A stretch of 64,000 nt of DNA. Origin: Linanthus parryae. Lineage: Eukaryota; Streptophyta; Magnoliopsida; Ericales; Polemoniaceae. This document shows, piece by piece, positions 37,107 through 47,380 of this stretch. The position numbers were made by a program, and so were the translations under genes. The notes under the pieces are model-generated. The model worked only from the letters and a program-made list of their open reading frames with translations, made no database searches and was not told the origin of the DNA. The stretch lies in the NCBI GenBank assembly GCA_023055425.1, contig JALGPY010000003.1:20953001-21017000 (forward strand). The letters are read 5' to 3'. How positions within the stretch are numbered: the stretch's first letter is position 1; each line of letters opens with the position of its first letter.

Positions 37107-38537
37107 TGTAGGGTTTTGATTCATGGATCGCGCAAACGGAAGCATAATCAAACAAATAGCCATGCAAAACCCTCCAAGGATCACAAGTCTAGATGCATAA
37201 CGATAGTGAAGGTAAGAAATCATAAACACACCTTTGGGTTCTCCTTGATGACTTCAAACGCGAATAGTGTCACGTTCTCTATAGTTGATCCACGCCTAGA
37301 GTTGTTCATAGATCTCCAATCTCCTTGGTGCTAGCCCGGAATGAGAGGAGGGTGAAGGAATCACACAAAACGAGACAAAAAGAAGGGGCTCGGCCCTCTT
37401 TTTGGCCGACGGGGTGAGGGGCGGCGGCAAGGGGCGGCGTCGGCCCTTGTTGCTTGCTCTCTCTCTCCTTTGTTCTCTCCCACTCTTGTTATGATCTCTA
37501 AAGAGCATAAGTTATGAGGAAGGAAGGAAGGAGGGTCCTTTATATAGTCCAACAACTCCTTGTTAACTACCTAAAGGACTTATTCTAGTCCTACTAGAAT
37601 TCAATTTAGTCCCTTCCTTGCAAATTAGTCCCTACTAAGTTTCCAAGGGTTTGCAAAGTGATCCTTCTAATTAATTAATCCAATTAATTAATTCCAAATC
37701 TAGTACAACTCTATATAGCGTGTGACCCCATAGGTTCTATCTAGTTGGTAGCAACTATTTGCTAATATGGAGCGGTTTCTAGCAAAACATCCATTCTAGC
37801 CAACTAATAGAATAGTCATCTAGACAACCTTGTACAAGTAATTGTCTCATCCCTTTGCCTCCATATCCGGATTGGACACGAGACATACAAGTCACACTCG
37901 TATATCCAATCCCTAGTTTCTCGATCCATGGAATAGCCTTATTCGTGCAAATAACATCAATATCCCATATATTGATTTATTTGAGTCTGTCCAGACATTC
38001 TATAAGCACTATCCTTCGAGTGGCCTAGGATATTTGCTCCCGTTATGTGGGAGGGGCAAATCCTCTCTACGTCCACTACGATCTCTAAGCTTGCTTCTCA
38101 TTGCATCCAGTACACGCCTTTATAACTACCCAGTTACGGTGTAGCGTTTAACGCTACCAAGATCACAATGATCCACAACTAGAATATCTAGTGACTTCAA
38201 GTCTAAGGATGACAATACCATTGTACCCGAGAAGCACTTGTGACTCAACATAACATGTATGTAGCCTTCTCGGTGATGGGTCAATCCAGTGCAACATTCC
38301 GTAATGCACACCTATGTGTTGGATCGTGATATCTCCATATCAATCCAACCCCATACTAGTCTATAGATGATTGTCCCATTTAATCATTATACTTGACTAG
38401 GGATATTTAAGATAAACAACACAATTGTAAATCTAAGGACTTCATTATATTAAATATCCAATAAATAATAAATGAATTTTCTAGCCATATACAAATTCAT
38501 ACTAAACTAGATTGCCTCTAGGGCATCTATTCCAACA
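37107..38537 (-). repeat. 5' LTR of the nested copia element
   Basis: 1431 bp, partner of 30029-31459. Its minus-strand TATA box ACTATATAAA lies at 37539-37548 and would drive transcription of the element. It is followed by target duplication tacag at 38538-38542. Confidence 0.95.
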
Positions 38538-38542
38538 TACAG

Positions 38543-38676
38543 CATGTTGGATCATTTGGAAAAGTAGAAATGCAGCCATTTTCAAGAACATCGCCCATGT
38601 GGTGGACAATTGCTATTTTGAGGTTGTGGGTCAAACTGCTCAGATTTATAATGTTTTTGTGCTTAACCAAATTCAG
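38543..38676 (+). pseudogene. LINE ORF2 C-terminus, 3' of the copia insertion
   Basis: After the target duplication the LINE frame resumes with CWIIWKSRNAAIF, the typical stretch after the zf-RVT domain, and runs to a TAA stop at 38674-38676 (ending FVLNQIQ). This confirms that the copia element inserted in LINE ORF2. Confidence 0.8.
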
Positions 38677-39044
38677 TAATAGGCACACTCTCGGATAAGA
38701 AGAAAGCCAAGTCATCTGGTTCTGGCTCCTCAAAGCAGAGAAAGCCTCGAGTTTCAAGTGTGGACAAAGGGAAAGCACCAATGGCGGCAGGGGGTGGAGG
38801 AGAAAAGAAGAAGGGTTTTGCAGCTGCTCTGGAACATTTCTTGGAAGACAAGGTAAAGAATGAGGAGCAAATGAAGCTGAAAGTTGAAGAGGAGAAGAAA
38901 ATGATGGAGGAGTTAGCAGCATGTACAATGCAAAATCCCAAGGTTTCATCTTAGTGGATGGCAAGATGGTGGATCCAAATGAGGAAGCTCTGCTCAGGTT
39001 TCTCAAGGAGAAGTCGGGATCAAGGAAAGGAAAATCAGCTTAAA
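38677..39044 (+). pseudogene. Basic, coiled-coil ORF fragment after LINE ORF2
   Basis: A frame reading GTLSDKKKAKSSGSGSSKQR, then a Lys/Glu-rich helix (FLEDKVKNEEQMKLKVEEEK), continues to 38952. A +1 shift near 38900 leads to GFILVDGKMVDPNEEALLRF and a stop at 39044. It has no start codon of its own. It may be the tail of a captured gene or a 3' extension of the LINE; I do not recognise the family. Confidence 0.4.
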
Positions 39045-39883
39045 CTCCTAAGTCTATGTCCTTGCCTTTGCCCTCTTAATTCTAGTTGTCTACTCTCTAA
39101 AAAATCTATTGTAGTTCTTTTCTTGACTTTGGTTTTGGTTTTACAAGTTCAGTAAGTGGATGGGAGCACGACAGGTTTGTGCTCGGTTTGGATTTTTCTC
39201 GTTTGATTAGTTGTAATCATCACTTTTGTGTTAATTGAAGTTCTCTCTGATTAGCTAGAAAAAATACTAGAATAAAAAAAAGACGAGAAATGTGAAAAGA
39301 AGATGAGAGGAATTCATTACATGAAAATGAAACAATTGTCAAAATTAGTCTTTTACTTTAAAGAGAAAACGAAGATATACATTCACAAGAGAATACAAGG
39401 ATACATAATTAGACACACATTTACGTATAGATTAAATCTAGATTACGGTTGTGGAACTCACCGAAGTATAAATAAGGTCTTTCTTCGAGTAAAAGAGACA
39501 TTGCGCAGATTAATTCGAAACTACAATTATTAAACAACACTGAATTTCATAGTTTTACACGAATTCGCGGTCATTAAACAACACTAAAGTAAGACTCACA
39601 CATAGCTTTACATATATTCGTTCTAAATTATAGTCTTAAACAACACTTGAGTGCGACACACACACACAGAATGAGACCTTCTCCCATTTTACTCTTCTTG
39701 TTCCTCATTCTCTGCAAGTGTGCGAAGTTTCTCTTAGCTGCCAGGACGTAATATTTTAATGAAATAAGAATTTGCGGAACTGTTTTAAGAGTCGCAATAC
39801 AAGCCCTTATCTAACAGTTCAGCTCCTAAGTGTCCTGACATTCGTTGCAGCACTACTATGGACACATTTTTTCCCTTTATTAC
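39045..39883. other. Non-coding region between the LINE and copia B
   Basis: The A-run at 39271-39281 could be the LINE tail. The phrase ttaaacaacact occurs at 39530, 39574 and 39636, and a CA run lies near 39656-39668. No gene is seen. Confidence 0.4.
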
Positions 39884-40055
39884 TGTTAACACTAGAGAAA
39901 TGAAGAAATGAATATTCTCTTCCTTACTCAGTTTAGTACATCATTACAATATATAGAAGAGAAGGTAAGAGTTCTAACAAACCTAACAAACCTCTAACAG
40001 ATAACATTCCTTTATTTACAATTTTCACCCCTTCTCTTTTATTATACTCCTAACA
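39884..40055 (-). repeat. Short 3' LTR of copia element B
   Basis: 172 bp, starting TGTTAACAC and ending CTCCTAACA, so the tips are inverted (TGTTA/TAACA). It abuts a minus-strand polypurine tract (TTTCAGGGGGTA, 40056-40067) and the RNase H end. The left border is inferred from the terminal match alone because the partner LTR is outside the window. The predicted target duplication is attac. Confidence 0.6.
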
Positions 40056-40067
40056 TACCCCCTGAAA

Positions 40068-41335
40068 CTAAACTCTCTGTTTTGCCCTTTCATGAACTGC
40101 TGCAAAGCCAAGCTTGGACCTCAAATAATGAAACTGTTTTGAAGACAAAGTTTTTGTCATAATATCTGCAACCTGGTCAGCTGAACAGATATGAGCCAAA
40201 GTAATATTCTTGAAATGAAGTTGCTCTCTCACAAAGTGATGATCTATCTCTATATCCTTTGCTTTGGTATTAAGAACTGGATTAGCAGCCAAATCAATGG
40301 TAGAGATATTATCACACCAGATATGAGGAAATGTAGAGCTTTGAATACTTAAGTCTCTAAGCAAGAACTGCAACCATCTTACCTCAGCCACTGTATCAGC
40401 TAGAGCCTTGTACTCTGCTTCTGTAGAAGACCTAGAAGGTGTAGATTGTTTTTTGAGGACCATGAGACCACATTACATCCCAAGAACACACAAATACCAG
40501 TAGTAGACCTTCTTGTGAGAACATCTCCTGCCCAATCAGCATCAGTGAAGGAAATGACATTAAGAGCTGAAGATGGCATGAACTGGATACCTTGATGCAA
40601 AGCACCCTTGATGTATCTTAATAATCTCTTAACTTCTTGAAAATGTCCAACAGTGGGTGAATGCAGATTTTGACACAAAGAATTAACAGTAAACTGAATG
40701 TCCGGCCTAGTTATAGTCAAGTACTGAAGACCACCCACAATAGTTCTGAATAATGTTGAATCTTCAAACAAGACCAAATCATGAGGAGAAGCATCTTTGT
40801 ATTTAGAGGCTTGAGGAGTGTCCTGTGGTTTGCAATCTGTCATACCAGCTTTGTGGAGTAATTCAACTGCATATTTGTGCTTGTTAAGAAGGAAGCCTCC
40901 ATGTTGTGTATGTACTTCAACACCCAGAAAGTAAGAGAGGTTGTCCAAGTATTTCAAAGCAAATACTTTTTGCATAGTAGAAATTAGATTTGACTTGCAT
41001 GAGACCCAGTCACCAAAATATCATCCACATAAACCAATAAAATCAGGATGTTGCAACCAGCCTTCTTGACAAACAGAGAAGTATCTGCAGAACTTATTCT
41101 GAAGCCAAGAGATAAAAAGAAAGCTAGAGAGCATGTTATACTAGGCTCTAGGAGCCTGATTAAGTCCATATAAAGACTTTCTTAACCTACACATATTGTG
41201 AGGAAACTGCTTATCCACAAAGCCTGTTGGTTGTGTCATGTAGACTTCTTCTGGATGATGACCATGTAAGAAGGCATTAGAGACATCCAGTTGTCTAATA
41301 GGTCACCGTTTAGTGAGAGCAAGAGATAAGACCAC
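40068..41335 (-). pseudogene. Copia B pol: RT C-terminal part and RNase H
   Basis: RT motif YVDDILVTGS lies near 41010-41040. The RT connection (YLGVEVH-like block, TITRPDIQFTVN) lies at 40400-40975, and RNase H with TPSRSSTEAEYKALAD, IWCDNISTIDLAANP and VADIMTKTL at 40068-40463. A frame change near 40430 and stops near 40980 and 41170 break it. The domain order is that of copia. Confidence 0.85.
41331..41335. repeat. Target-site duplication accac, left copy (element C)
   Basis: accac precedes the left LTR of C and is repeated at 51186-51190. The unoccupied site restores the copia B reading frame. Confidence 0.95.
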
Positions 41336-41961
41336 TGTGCACAAGAGATTCCGGCAGGGAGACCTCCGTGTACACCGTACGTAGTGGATCAGGGATCGCA
41401 CAGGAAGAATAGGGGTGTGTGTAGGGAGAGAGTAAGTCAGTAGCAATGTCTGAGAGAGAGACAGAGGTTGGGCAGAGCTTCCGCGTATGGCAGTGTGTCC
41501 TCCTTTGTATGGAAAGGTTAACGATATATATATACTAGAGAACATGACCGTTGTAGTGTGGTTAATGCGCCCATTAATGGCGGCTTAATTAGCTTAACCA
41601 TAACGGCACGTTCGTCCGAGTATATAGGAACCGTTAGAGCACGTGGTGCGCGAGTACCGGAACCGTTACGAGGTTGACCGGGTTTGACCGGATTGACCGG
41701 GTTTATGGAGCTCGTGCCATAAATCTCTCAAAACAGTTACTAAAGGTCGCGCGCGGGCTTGGCTCGCACGCGACAGGGCTTACTCTAGCCTCCAGACCAC
41801 AAAGTCCCTACAAGTCCCGTGCAGTGGTATGCGAGGGCTCTGTCTCGCAGCCCCCACATGGATCAGCTCGGCTGGTGATCCTGTGTGTGTGGAGCACAAT
41901 ATGGTGTGCTGGATGGTTGCCACGTGGCCTAGATCTGCCATGTCATAAAGCAGTATCTACA
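41336..41961 (-). repeat. 3' LTR of element C
   Basis: 626 bp, starting TGTGCACAAG and ending GTATCTACA. It contains three TTGACC cores (41674, 41684, 41693), a TATA-like sequence on the minus strand at 41621-41627 and a palindromic GCCACGTGGC at 41919-41928. It is identical to 50560-51185 except at one base (c versus t in gtaagtYagtag). Confidence 0.95.
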
Positions 41962-41978
41962 TTAGCCCCCTTTCTGCG
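41962..41978 (-). other. Polypurine tract of element C
   Basis: On the minus strand the sequence reads GCAGAAAGGGGGCTAA up to the LTR border, a good plus-strand priming site. Confidence 0.85.
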
Positions 41979-42222
41979 CGTGAAGGCTCATAGCTGTATA
42001 GGCTTCCATGCGCGGAAACCAACATGCGCGTCATCGCCACGCACCAATTCAAATACGGGTAGGTTCAGCCCCCATGCGTGTCATTATGACCTAAAACCCC
42101 TAGAGTCGTGCCGTCTGACCTTTAGGGTTTTAGGCGTGACGTCAGCCCGTCCTGTGATTGCGCGACACGACGGTGACGGTTGCGATTCGACTACTGAAGG
42201 GACGCAACCCTTCATTCTTCTG

Positions 42223-42642
42223 GATAAATACCTGGTATCCCATTATTGCAAAGCATCACTTCTTTCTCTTTAAAGTGAATGGTACCCGGAGATCTTCGAG
42301 AGCAGATCCAGATAATCAAACACCAGTTCAGAACTGCAAATCGTATCCTCCAATTGTGTATATCCAAGCAAGCTTCAAGGAAACAAGGTTGGCCTCGTTT
42401 ACTTTTGATTTAAAGTACCAGTGTTTGCCTTGAATTGCGTTGAATCTGTAAATCCATGAAATTTGCGAAGAGGCTTTTGATCTTTGAACCCGCTTCGTTT
42501 TAATCTTTCAACAATATCAACTCCCCAATTTCTGAAATCGGCACGGGAACTGTTTGCTTTGGTTTGCATAGATCTCAAATTCCAAAATTCAAACTGAAGT
42601 GTGGTGTGGTATTTCTCCCCCCTTTTTCTTGCCCTTTCGCAG
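42223..42642 (+). promoter_or_regulatory. Probable promoter and leader of the antisense gene in element C
   Basis: A weak TATA-like gataaata lies at 42223-42230. The last bases before the start codon, cctttcgcag then gaATG, form a strong splice acceptor (AG at 42641-42642). A candidate donor AAG/GTTGGC lies at 42388. This suggests an untranslated first exon and a leader intron. All is inference from signals. Confidence 0.4.
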
Positions 42643-42644
42643 GA

Positions 42645-45600
42645 ATGGCCAAGACAAGAGTAACCAGACCCGTCAAGGAAGACGAAGAGATGCCGGAGCT
42701 TCCGCAGGCTCTGTGGCGTAAAGCCCCCTTTTTGGGTGGGAAGGATTTTTATCATGCGAGGATAAGAGCGAAGAGAATGCCTGATCCTGTTCCTGCTGAG
42801 CAATTGCTGACGTTGACTCGCCCAGTTAACTCAGCCCTGCTCGAGTGGGTTGGTTCCGAGGATGTAGTCCGATTGGGGATCGAGAACGGGCACTTCCCGT
42901 ATACTGCGATTTCTACTCAAGCGTTCGTCCAGAAATTGGACTACATGGACGAGTGGATTGACCACGTATTGGATAATCATGCCGAGATTCTTGATAAAGC
43001 CGGCATTTTCTTTGCTATCCGTGCTATGAAGGGTGCTGCCGTGAAGTTGGATCAGTCCATGCTTCTAGACCTTCTGTCCCGTTACTCGCCCGCGACTCAC
43101 ACGTTTCATTTTGCGGAGTTCGAGGCTGCCCCCACGCTCGAGGACGTTCAGATGCTGTATGAGCTTTCCCCCATGGGTGAGGTGGACCCCTTGAGCCATT
43201 TGAGGACATCTGCTGAAATGGCCTTGTACGCGCAGATGGAGGAGTGCCTAGCAGAGGTGAAGAAAATCTCCACTCGGTGGACCACTACAAAGCCTCTTTC
43301 CGAACTGGGTTGCCCAGCAAACGAGGATTGAGACGGAGGCGGCGGCGCAGCCAGGAAAGGCCCCCTTGATCAAGAGAAACTCTTTTCCGTTTCACCCTAA
43401 TTGCAGTTTGAGCGAGTCTGAGTATGGTTGCTACTCGCTGTGGGACCGCGAGAATCATTTGTGCCCCGATTTCATTCTGAAGGAGCAAGTCGACGCAATC
43501 AAGAAGGGTGACGCGCAGGTCATCAAATATAGCAAGGCGTTTGCTGAGGTAAGCAATTTCCTTATGTGCTTTGAGCCTTTTGATTTCCTCGCGCTGATGC
43601 TTTTCGTTCTGTATTGTTCAGTGCCATGTGCGGAGGTTCGCAACTGGTGATCGCTCCAAATCGCTGGTGGACACCATTGTTGCCACCAGAAGGAGGGGGG
43701 AGTCGTACCGGCTAGCATGGAGGATGGATGCCGAGGTCGAAACAAAAGTTCGTGGAGTCATGAACACTTTTGCTGACTCGCTGATAGACAACCCTCCGGC
43801 TCCGTCTCCTCCTAGAGATGACCCGTCCCCTCCAGCGACTGCGGCGCCGAGAGTGAAGAGACCTAGGCAAAAGGGAATTACGATTTCTTCCCCTAGGAGT
43901 GCTCCAGCTTCTCCCCCAGTGAGGTCCCTTTCCATCAAGGACAAAGGCAAGGGTCGCATGCCCAGCAAAGTGCGAAAAGATCTCGCGGTTGAGACTTTCG
44001 TTCCATTCACCCAAGAGGAGGAAGAGAGACAGGAGCCCCAGGCAAGTGATGAAGAAGAAGCAACAGTTGTGATGTGCGAGGAAGAATCAGGAGGTACTTC
44101 CGTCGCATCTCCTTGCCCTTTATCTAGACTTCTTTGTAGTTCTTTTCTTTGAACCAAATATGTATTTGCAGATGATGATGATGAAGCCGTCGGTGGCCTT
44201 GTGGCCAAGAGGCAAAAGAGAGATGCCCATTCTGGCATTTCAGATGATCCTATAAGCGAGGATGTTCTTGCTGAATCCCGGAAGACAGCCGCGGAGGCTG
44301 CTGAAAGAAGAAGGCAGCGAGAGGAAGAGGAGCTCGAGCATGTGAAACAGCGGAGCCTCGAGGAGCTGCATGTTGACGACTTAGTGCGTCCAGTTGGCGA
44401 GGAAGACGAGCTTCCCGAAGAAGTGGCTCCTTATGGGGAGGAGGAAGATGAGGTTCCTGGAGAGGAGGCAGCAGAGCTAGAGCAAGTCCAAGCGGACTTC
44501 GCAGAGATCGCAGGCGGCGATAAAGGTGAGATCTTCAATCTCGCAGTTACTTATAGAGATGTAATTGTGGGTGCGTTAAAGCACGGTGTGTCAAAGCCTG
44601 ACATTCGCCGTTGGTTGGTAAGCAAATGCGGAGAACCCTCAGGTAATTATTTTGAGTGGTATGCGCATACTAGGCTGTAGCCACTTGAGGCAAAATCATG
44701 ACTGGTTTACTCGCGTCCCAGGTCACGCTTCTCTTAAAGATTTGCTTAGTGAGGATACACTGATAGGGCACGGTTCCACGTCCCTAGTGTATGATGAGGA
44801 TACCTCAATCCCACCTTCGCGTGGAGGTGCTTATTCTTAGCTTTAGTAAAGATAACGAAATAACTTATAACACAAGTTACCTCATATTATCGCATTTGGT
44901 ATCGCAGGTCATGCTGAGGAACCTGAGCTGGAGCAGAAAAGTCAGCCTTCTGCATCCCATGTTCCAATCTCGAGCTCCCATACCGAGAAGCCCGTCGCAG
45001 CTGCTGGACACGTAAGTGAGCATGTCGAGGATGTCATCGAACTCTCCGATGATGTCGAAGCTGACGCTATGCCGATGGACGAAGGTGTCCGTACCGGTGG
45101 TGAGGAAGAGAGGACAAGTGATGCTAATGTTTTCGCATCTGGGAGTGTCCTCCGCCCAGCGACTTCGGCTGTTCCTTCGCCTCCAGCGATGACTGAGCCA
45201 GAAGCACCTATTCCTGCGTGGAGCATTTGGGGCTCGCAGGTTGGGAATGTAGTCGCAGCTGGTGCGGCCTACACTCTTCCTCCTGACTATGAGAGGTTGG
45301 AGGTCGCAGCTGATAGGAGAGCCATGGAGCGAGGGCAGTCTTCGAACAACCCAGTGGCCCGCATCCCTTCTCTCCATGAAATTCTGGAAGGCACTGGTAA
45401 GTAGAGATTTACCGTTCGCACGTTACATTATTTGCTTGCGAGGTCTGACATTATAACCATTTTTGATGTCTCAGGTTTGAAGCAAACCGATGTAGACTGG
45501 GTGGTTCGAATGCGTCTCAGATATCCCCGATCGTTTGTGAGATCTCTGGAGATCGGGCCTTTTGAAAGGAGGCTATTCCTTACTGAAGCCATCTGGATAC

Positions 45601-45950
45601 TGGAGCAGCTGTCTGCGGCTACACCTGCGACCATTTCGGCCCAGAGTGCTGAATTGCTGTGTGGCATGTGCCAGAATCTCCTGTTCAAAGTCCAAGGCAG
45701 ACTTGGTTTCAAATTTCTCAAGGACAGAGTTACACTGATTCGCGCAGCTGTAACTTTGAATCTCGGTCACCAGAATCTCGCAGCCGAGATGCAGAAGGTG
45801 GAGCAGCAAAAGCAAAAGGTTGATGAAGCTTTGAAGCTGTATCAGGAAATGAATGCCAAGTGCGAGCAACTGAAGCAAGAAGTGAAACAAGTGGAGAAGC
45901 TAAGCGAGCAGTTCGAGCCCCATGATTCCTTAATCAAGAATTTGTTTTGA
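42645..45950 (+). CDS. Spliced antisense gene: plant-mobile-domain-like and coiled-coil protein
   Basis: Six inferred coding exons: 42645-43256, 43318-43548, 43622-44093, 44172-44525, 44908-45396 and 45475-45950. All junctions are GT-AG and phases match, giving one open frame of about 877 residues. The first intron would be only 61 bases, so a frameshift near 43260-43320 is an alternative. Residues 1-200 contain SPATHTFHFAEFEAAPTLED, the hallmark of the plant mobile domain (MAIN/MAIL-type). The middle is Pro/Ser-rich with basic clusters (RVKRPRQKG, KDKGKGRMPSKVRK) and acidic Glu-rich helices. The C-terminus has a coiled coil (EMQKVEQQKQKVDEALKLYQ). It lies antisense to gag and integrase in a freshly inserted element. 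Function unknown; a chromatin or silencing role is conceivable because host PMD proteins act there. Confidence 0.75.
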
Positions 45951-47380
45951 CTTTTCGAATTTTGAAAAGAAAACAGGAAAATGGCTGAGACATTAATGTA
46001 ATGTTTTGAAACATTAATGTAATATTGCTAGGGTTTCTCCCCCTTTTTTTTTAACAACAAACAATGAGTTTGCCCGTTTTGCCCTTTTCGGTGATTTGAT
46101 TTGACATTTCTGTGCATATCCAATTATGACATCAGCAATTGATTTTCTGCTTGATTTTCGTGCTAATTTCTCGGCAGATAAGCACGCTTCCGTTGGGAAG
46201 TCCATCCGAATCATGACTATCCGTCATTTATTAGGATACGCAACTGAATCGTCGTAGCCTTTAGTAGGGTAATTGATTGTTACCGCTTTTCAAGGCGTAA
46301 GTGATTGAACTTACCCTCTTTTTGAATTTTGCTAACTCATCTTAGGCAACCGAAGAGTCTCCACAGGGTCTATATAAACCCTGTCTTTGCCATTTGGGTT
46401 CTTCATCCCAAACATGTGCTTTGCCGTGAGTCCTTACGACTGCTGGCTTCAACGCTTGTTTTTCGTTGATTCATGGCAACTAGGAGTTTTGAATCCTGAG
46501 TTTGCGCTTTGTGCTATAGAAATAGTTTCCAAGATCCACTTTATGAGGCTTATTGCTGTTTATAACCATCATAAAGGGGATGCAGATAATTCCTCATGTG
46601 TGTTCGGAGAAATTTCTTCGTGTATTATGTGTGCAGGTCATGTTTCCGGCCGCCTCGTGGCGAGGTGCAGCGCCGAAGTGACCGTGCTACCGTCTCGTAA
46701 TGAACGGCGGAATTCTCCTCCAGCATCCCTGGAGGAGGGTTTCTTGCCTCTTCGTTCTTGAACTCAGGAGGCTCGCCAATGCCCTTGTGTATCAGGACAA
46801 GGAACCCAGTACCAGAGGAATGACAGCTTCCCCTGTTTTGCACGACTGCATATGCCGGAACAGGTGGTTCCTCTGGTACATATCTTGATCAGACAGGGGT
46901 CTCGTCAGATCCTAAGATCTTTGGGCGTGGATTCACCCAGATCTTGCTGCTAGGGATGTAGCGAATGGCGAGTTGATCTCTTCGCGGCAGCATCCCTTTT
47001 GCTATAGATCTTTGGCCACAGATCTGCGTACTGTGCTGCCGGTGTCAGGACCGGTGGATTATCTCTTTTCTTAGTCGAGAGTTCCCTTGGCGCATCTCTG
47101 GCTTATCAGCCATTTTTCGAATGTATTGTTAGCCATGTTGGCTGTGTAGTTAGATGCGAGCTTTTCGCTTGTAAGCTGCTATCTAGATAGATAAATTGTA
47201 AGTCATTTGACTCATAATGATATATAGCTTTTGTATCATTTGCTCTCTTTGCAACAAAATACAATTTCGCATGCGTTTCGGCTCATTTTGCCTTGCATAA
47301 TGCCATGTAATTATTTCGCACATGCGACATCAATGCGCAGATGTTTCGCTAGATCATTCGAGATCGTAATTTCGCATCTG
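45951..47380. other. Region between the antisense gene and the repeat array of element C
   Basis: It should hold the 3' UTR of the antisense gene. A plus-strand TATATAAA lies at 46371-46378. The perfect 12-base inverted pair gtaccagaggaa (46809-46820) and ttcctctggtac (46868-46879) could form a hairpin. No conserved frame is seen on either strand; the 124-codon frame at 46387-46761 lacks recognisable features. Confidence 0.5.

Larger units (their letters stand above)
30029..38537 (-). mobile_element. Young, nearly complete Ty1/copia element nested in the LINE
   Basis: Both LTRs are 1431 bp with TG...CA ends and differ at about 11 positions by eye (about 0.8%). Primer binding site, polypurine tract, gag, protease, integrase, RT and RNase H are all present in copia order on the minus strand. 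The coding region has two in-frame TAG stops and one frameshift, so this copy is not autonomous. The 5-bp target duplication tacag is intact. Confidence 0.95.
40056..41335 (-). mobile_element. Copia element B, 3' segment
   Basis: Minus-strand Ty1/copia with a short LTR. The segment carries the RT C-terminal half and RNase H up to the insertion point of element C, where the frame (reading ...VVLSLALTKR) is cut. It resumes across C at 51191 with the same RT frame, proving that the two pieces are one element. Confidence 0.9.

Noticed and set aside
39530..39647. Three copies of ttaaacaacact as a tandem repeat
   Set aside because: Spacing is irregular (44 and 62 bases) and the flanks are unrelated; not enough for a repeat family.
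43257..43317. Frameshift in the antisense gene of element C
   Set aside because: The change of frame is explained by a 61-base GT-AG intron with matching phase; it remains an alternative because the intron is very short.
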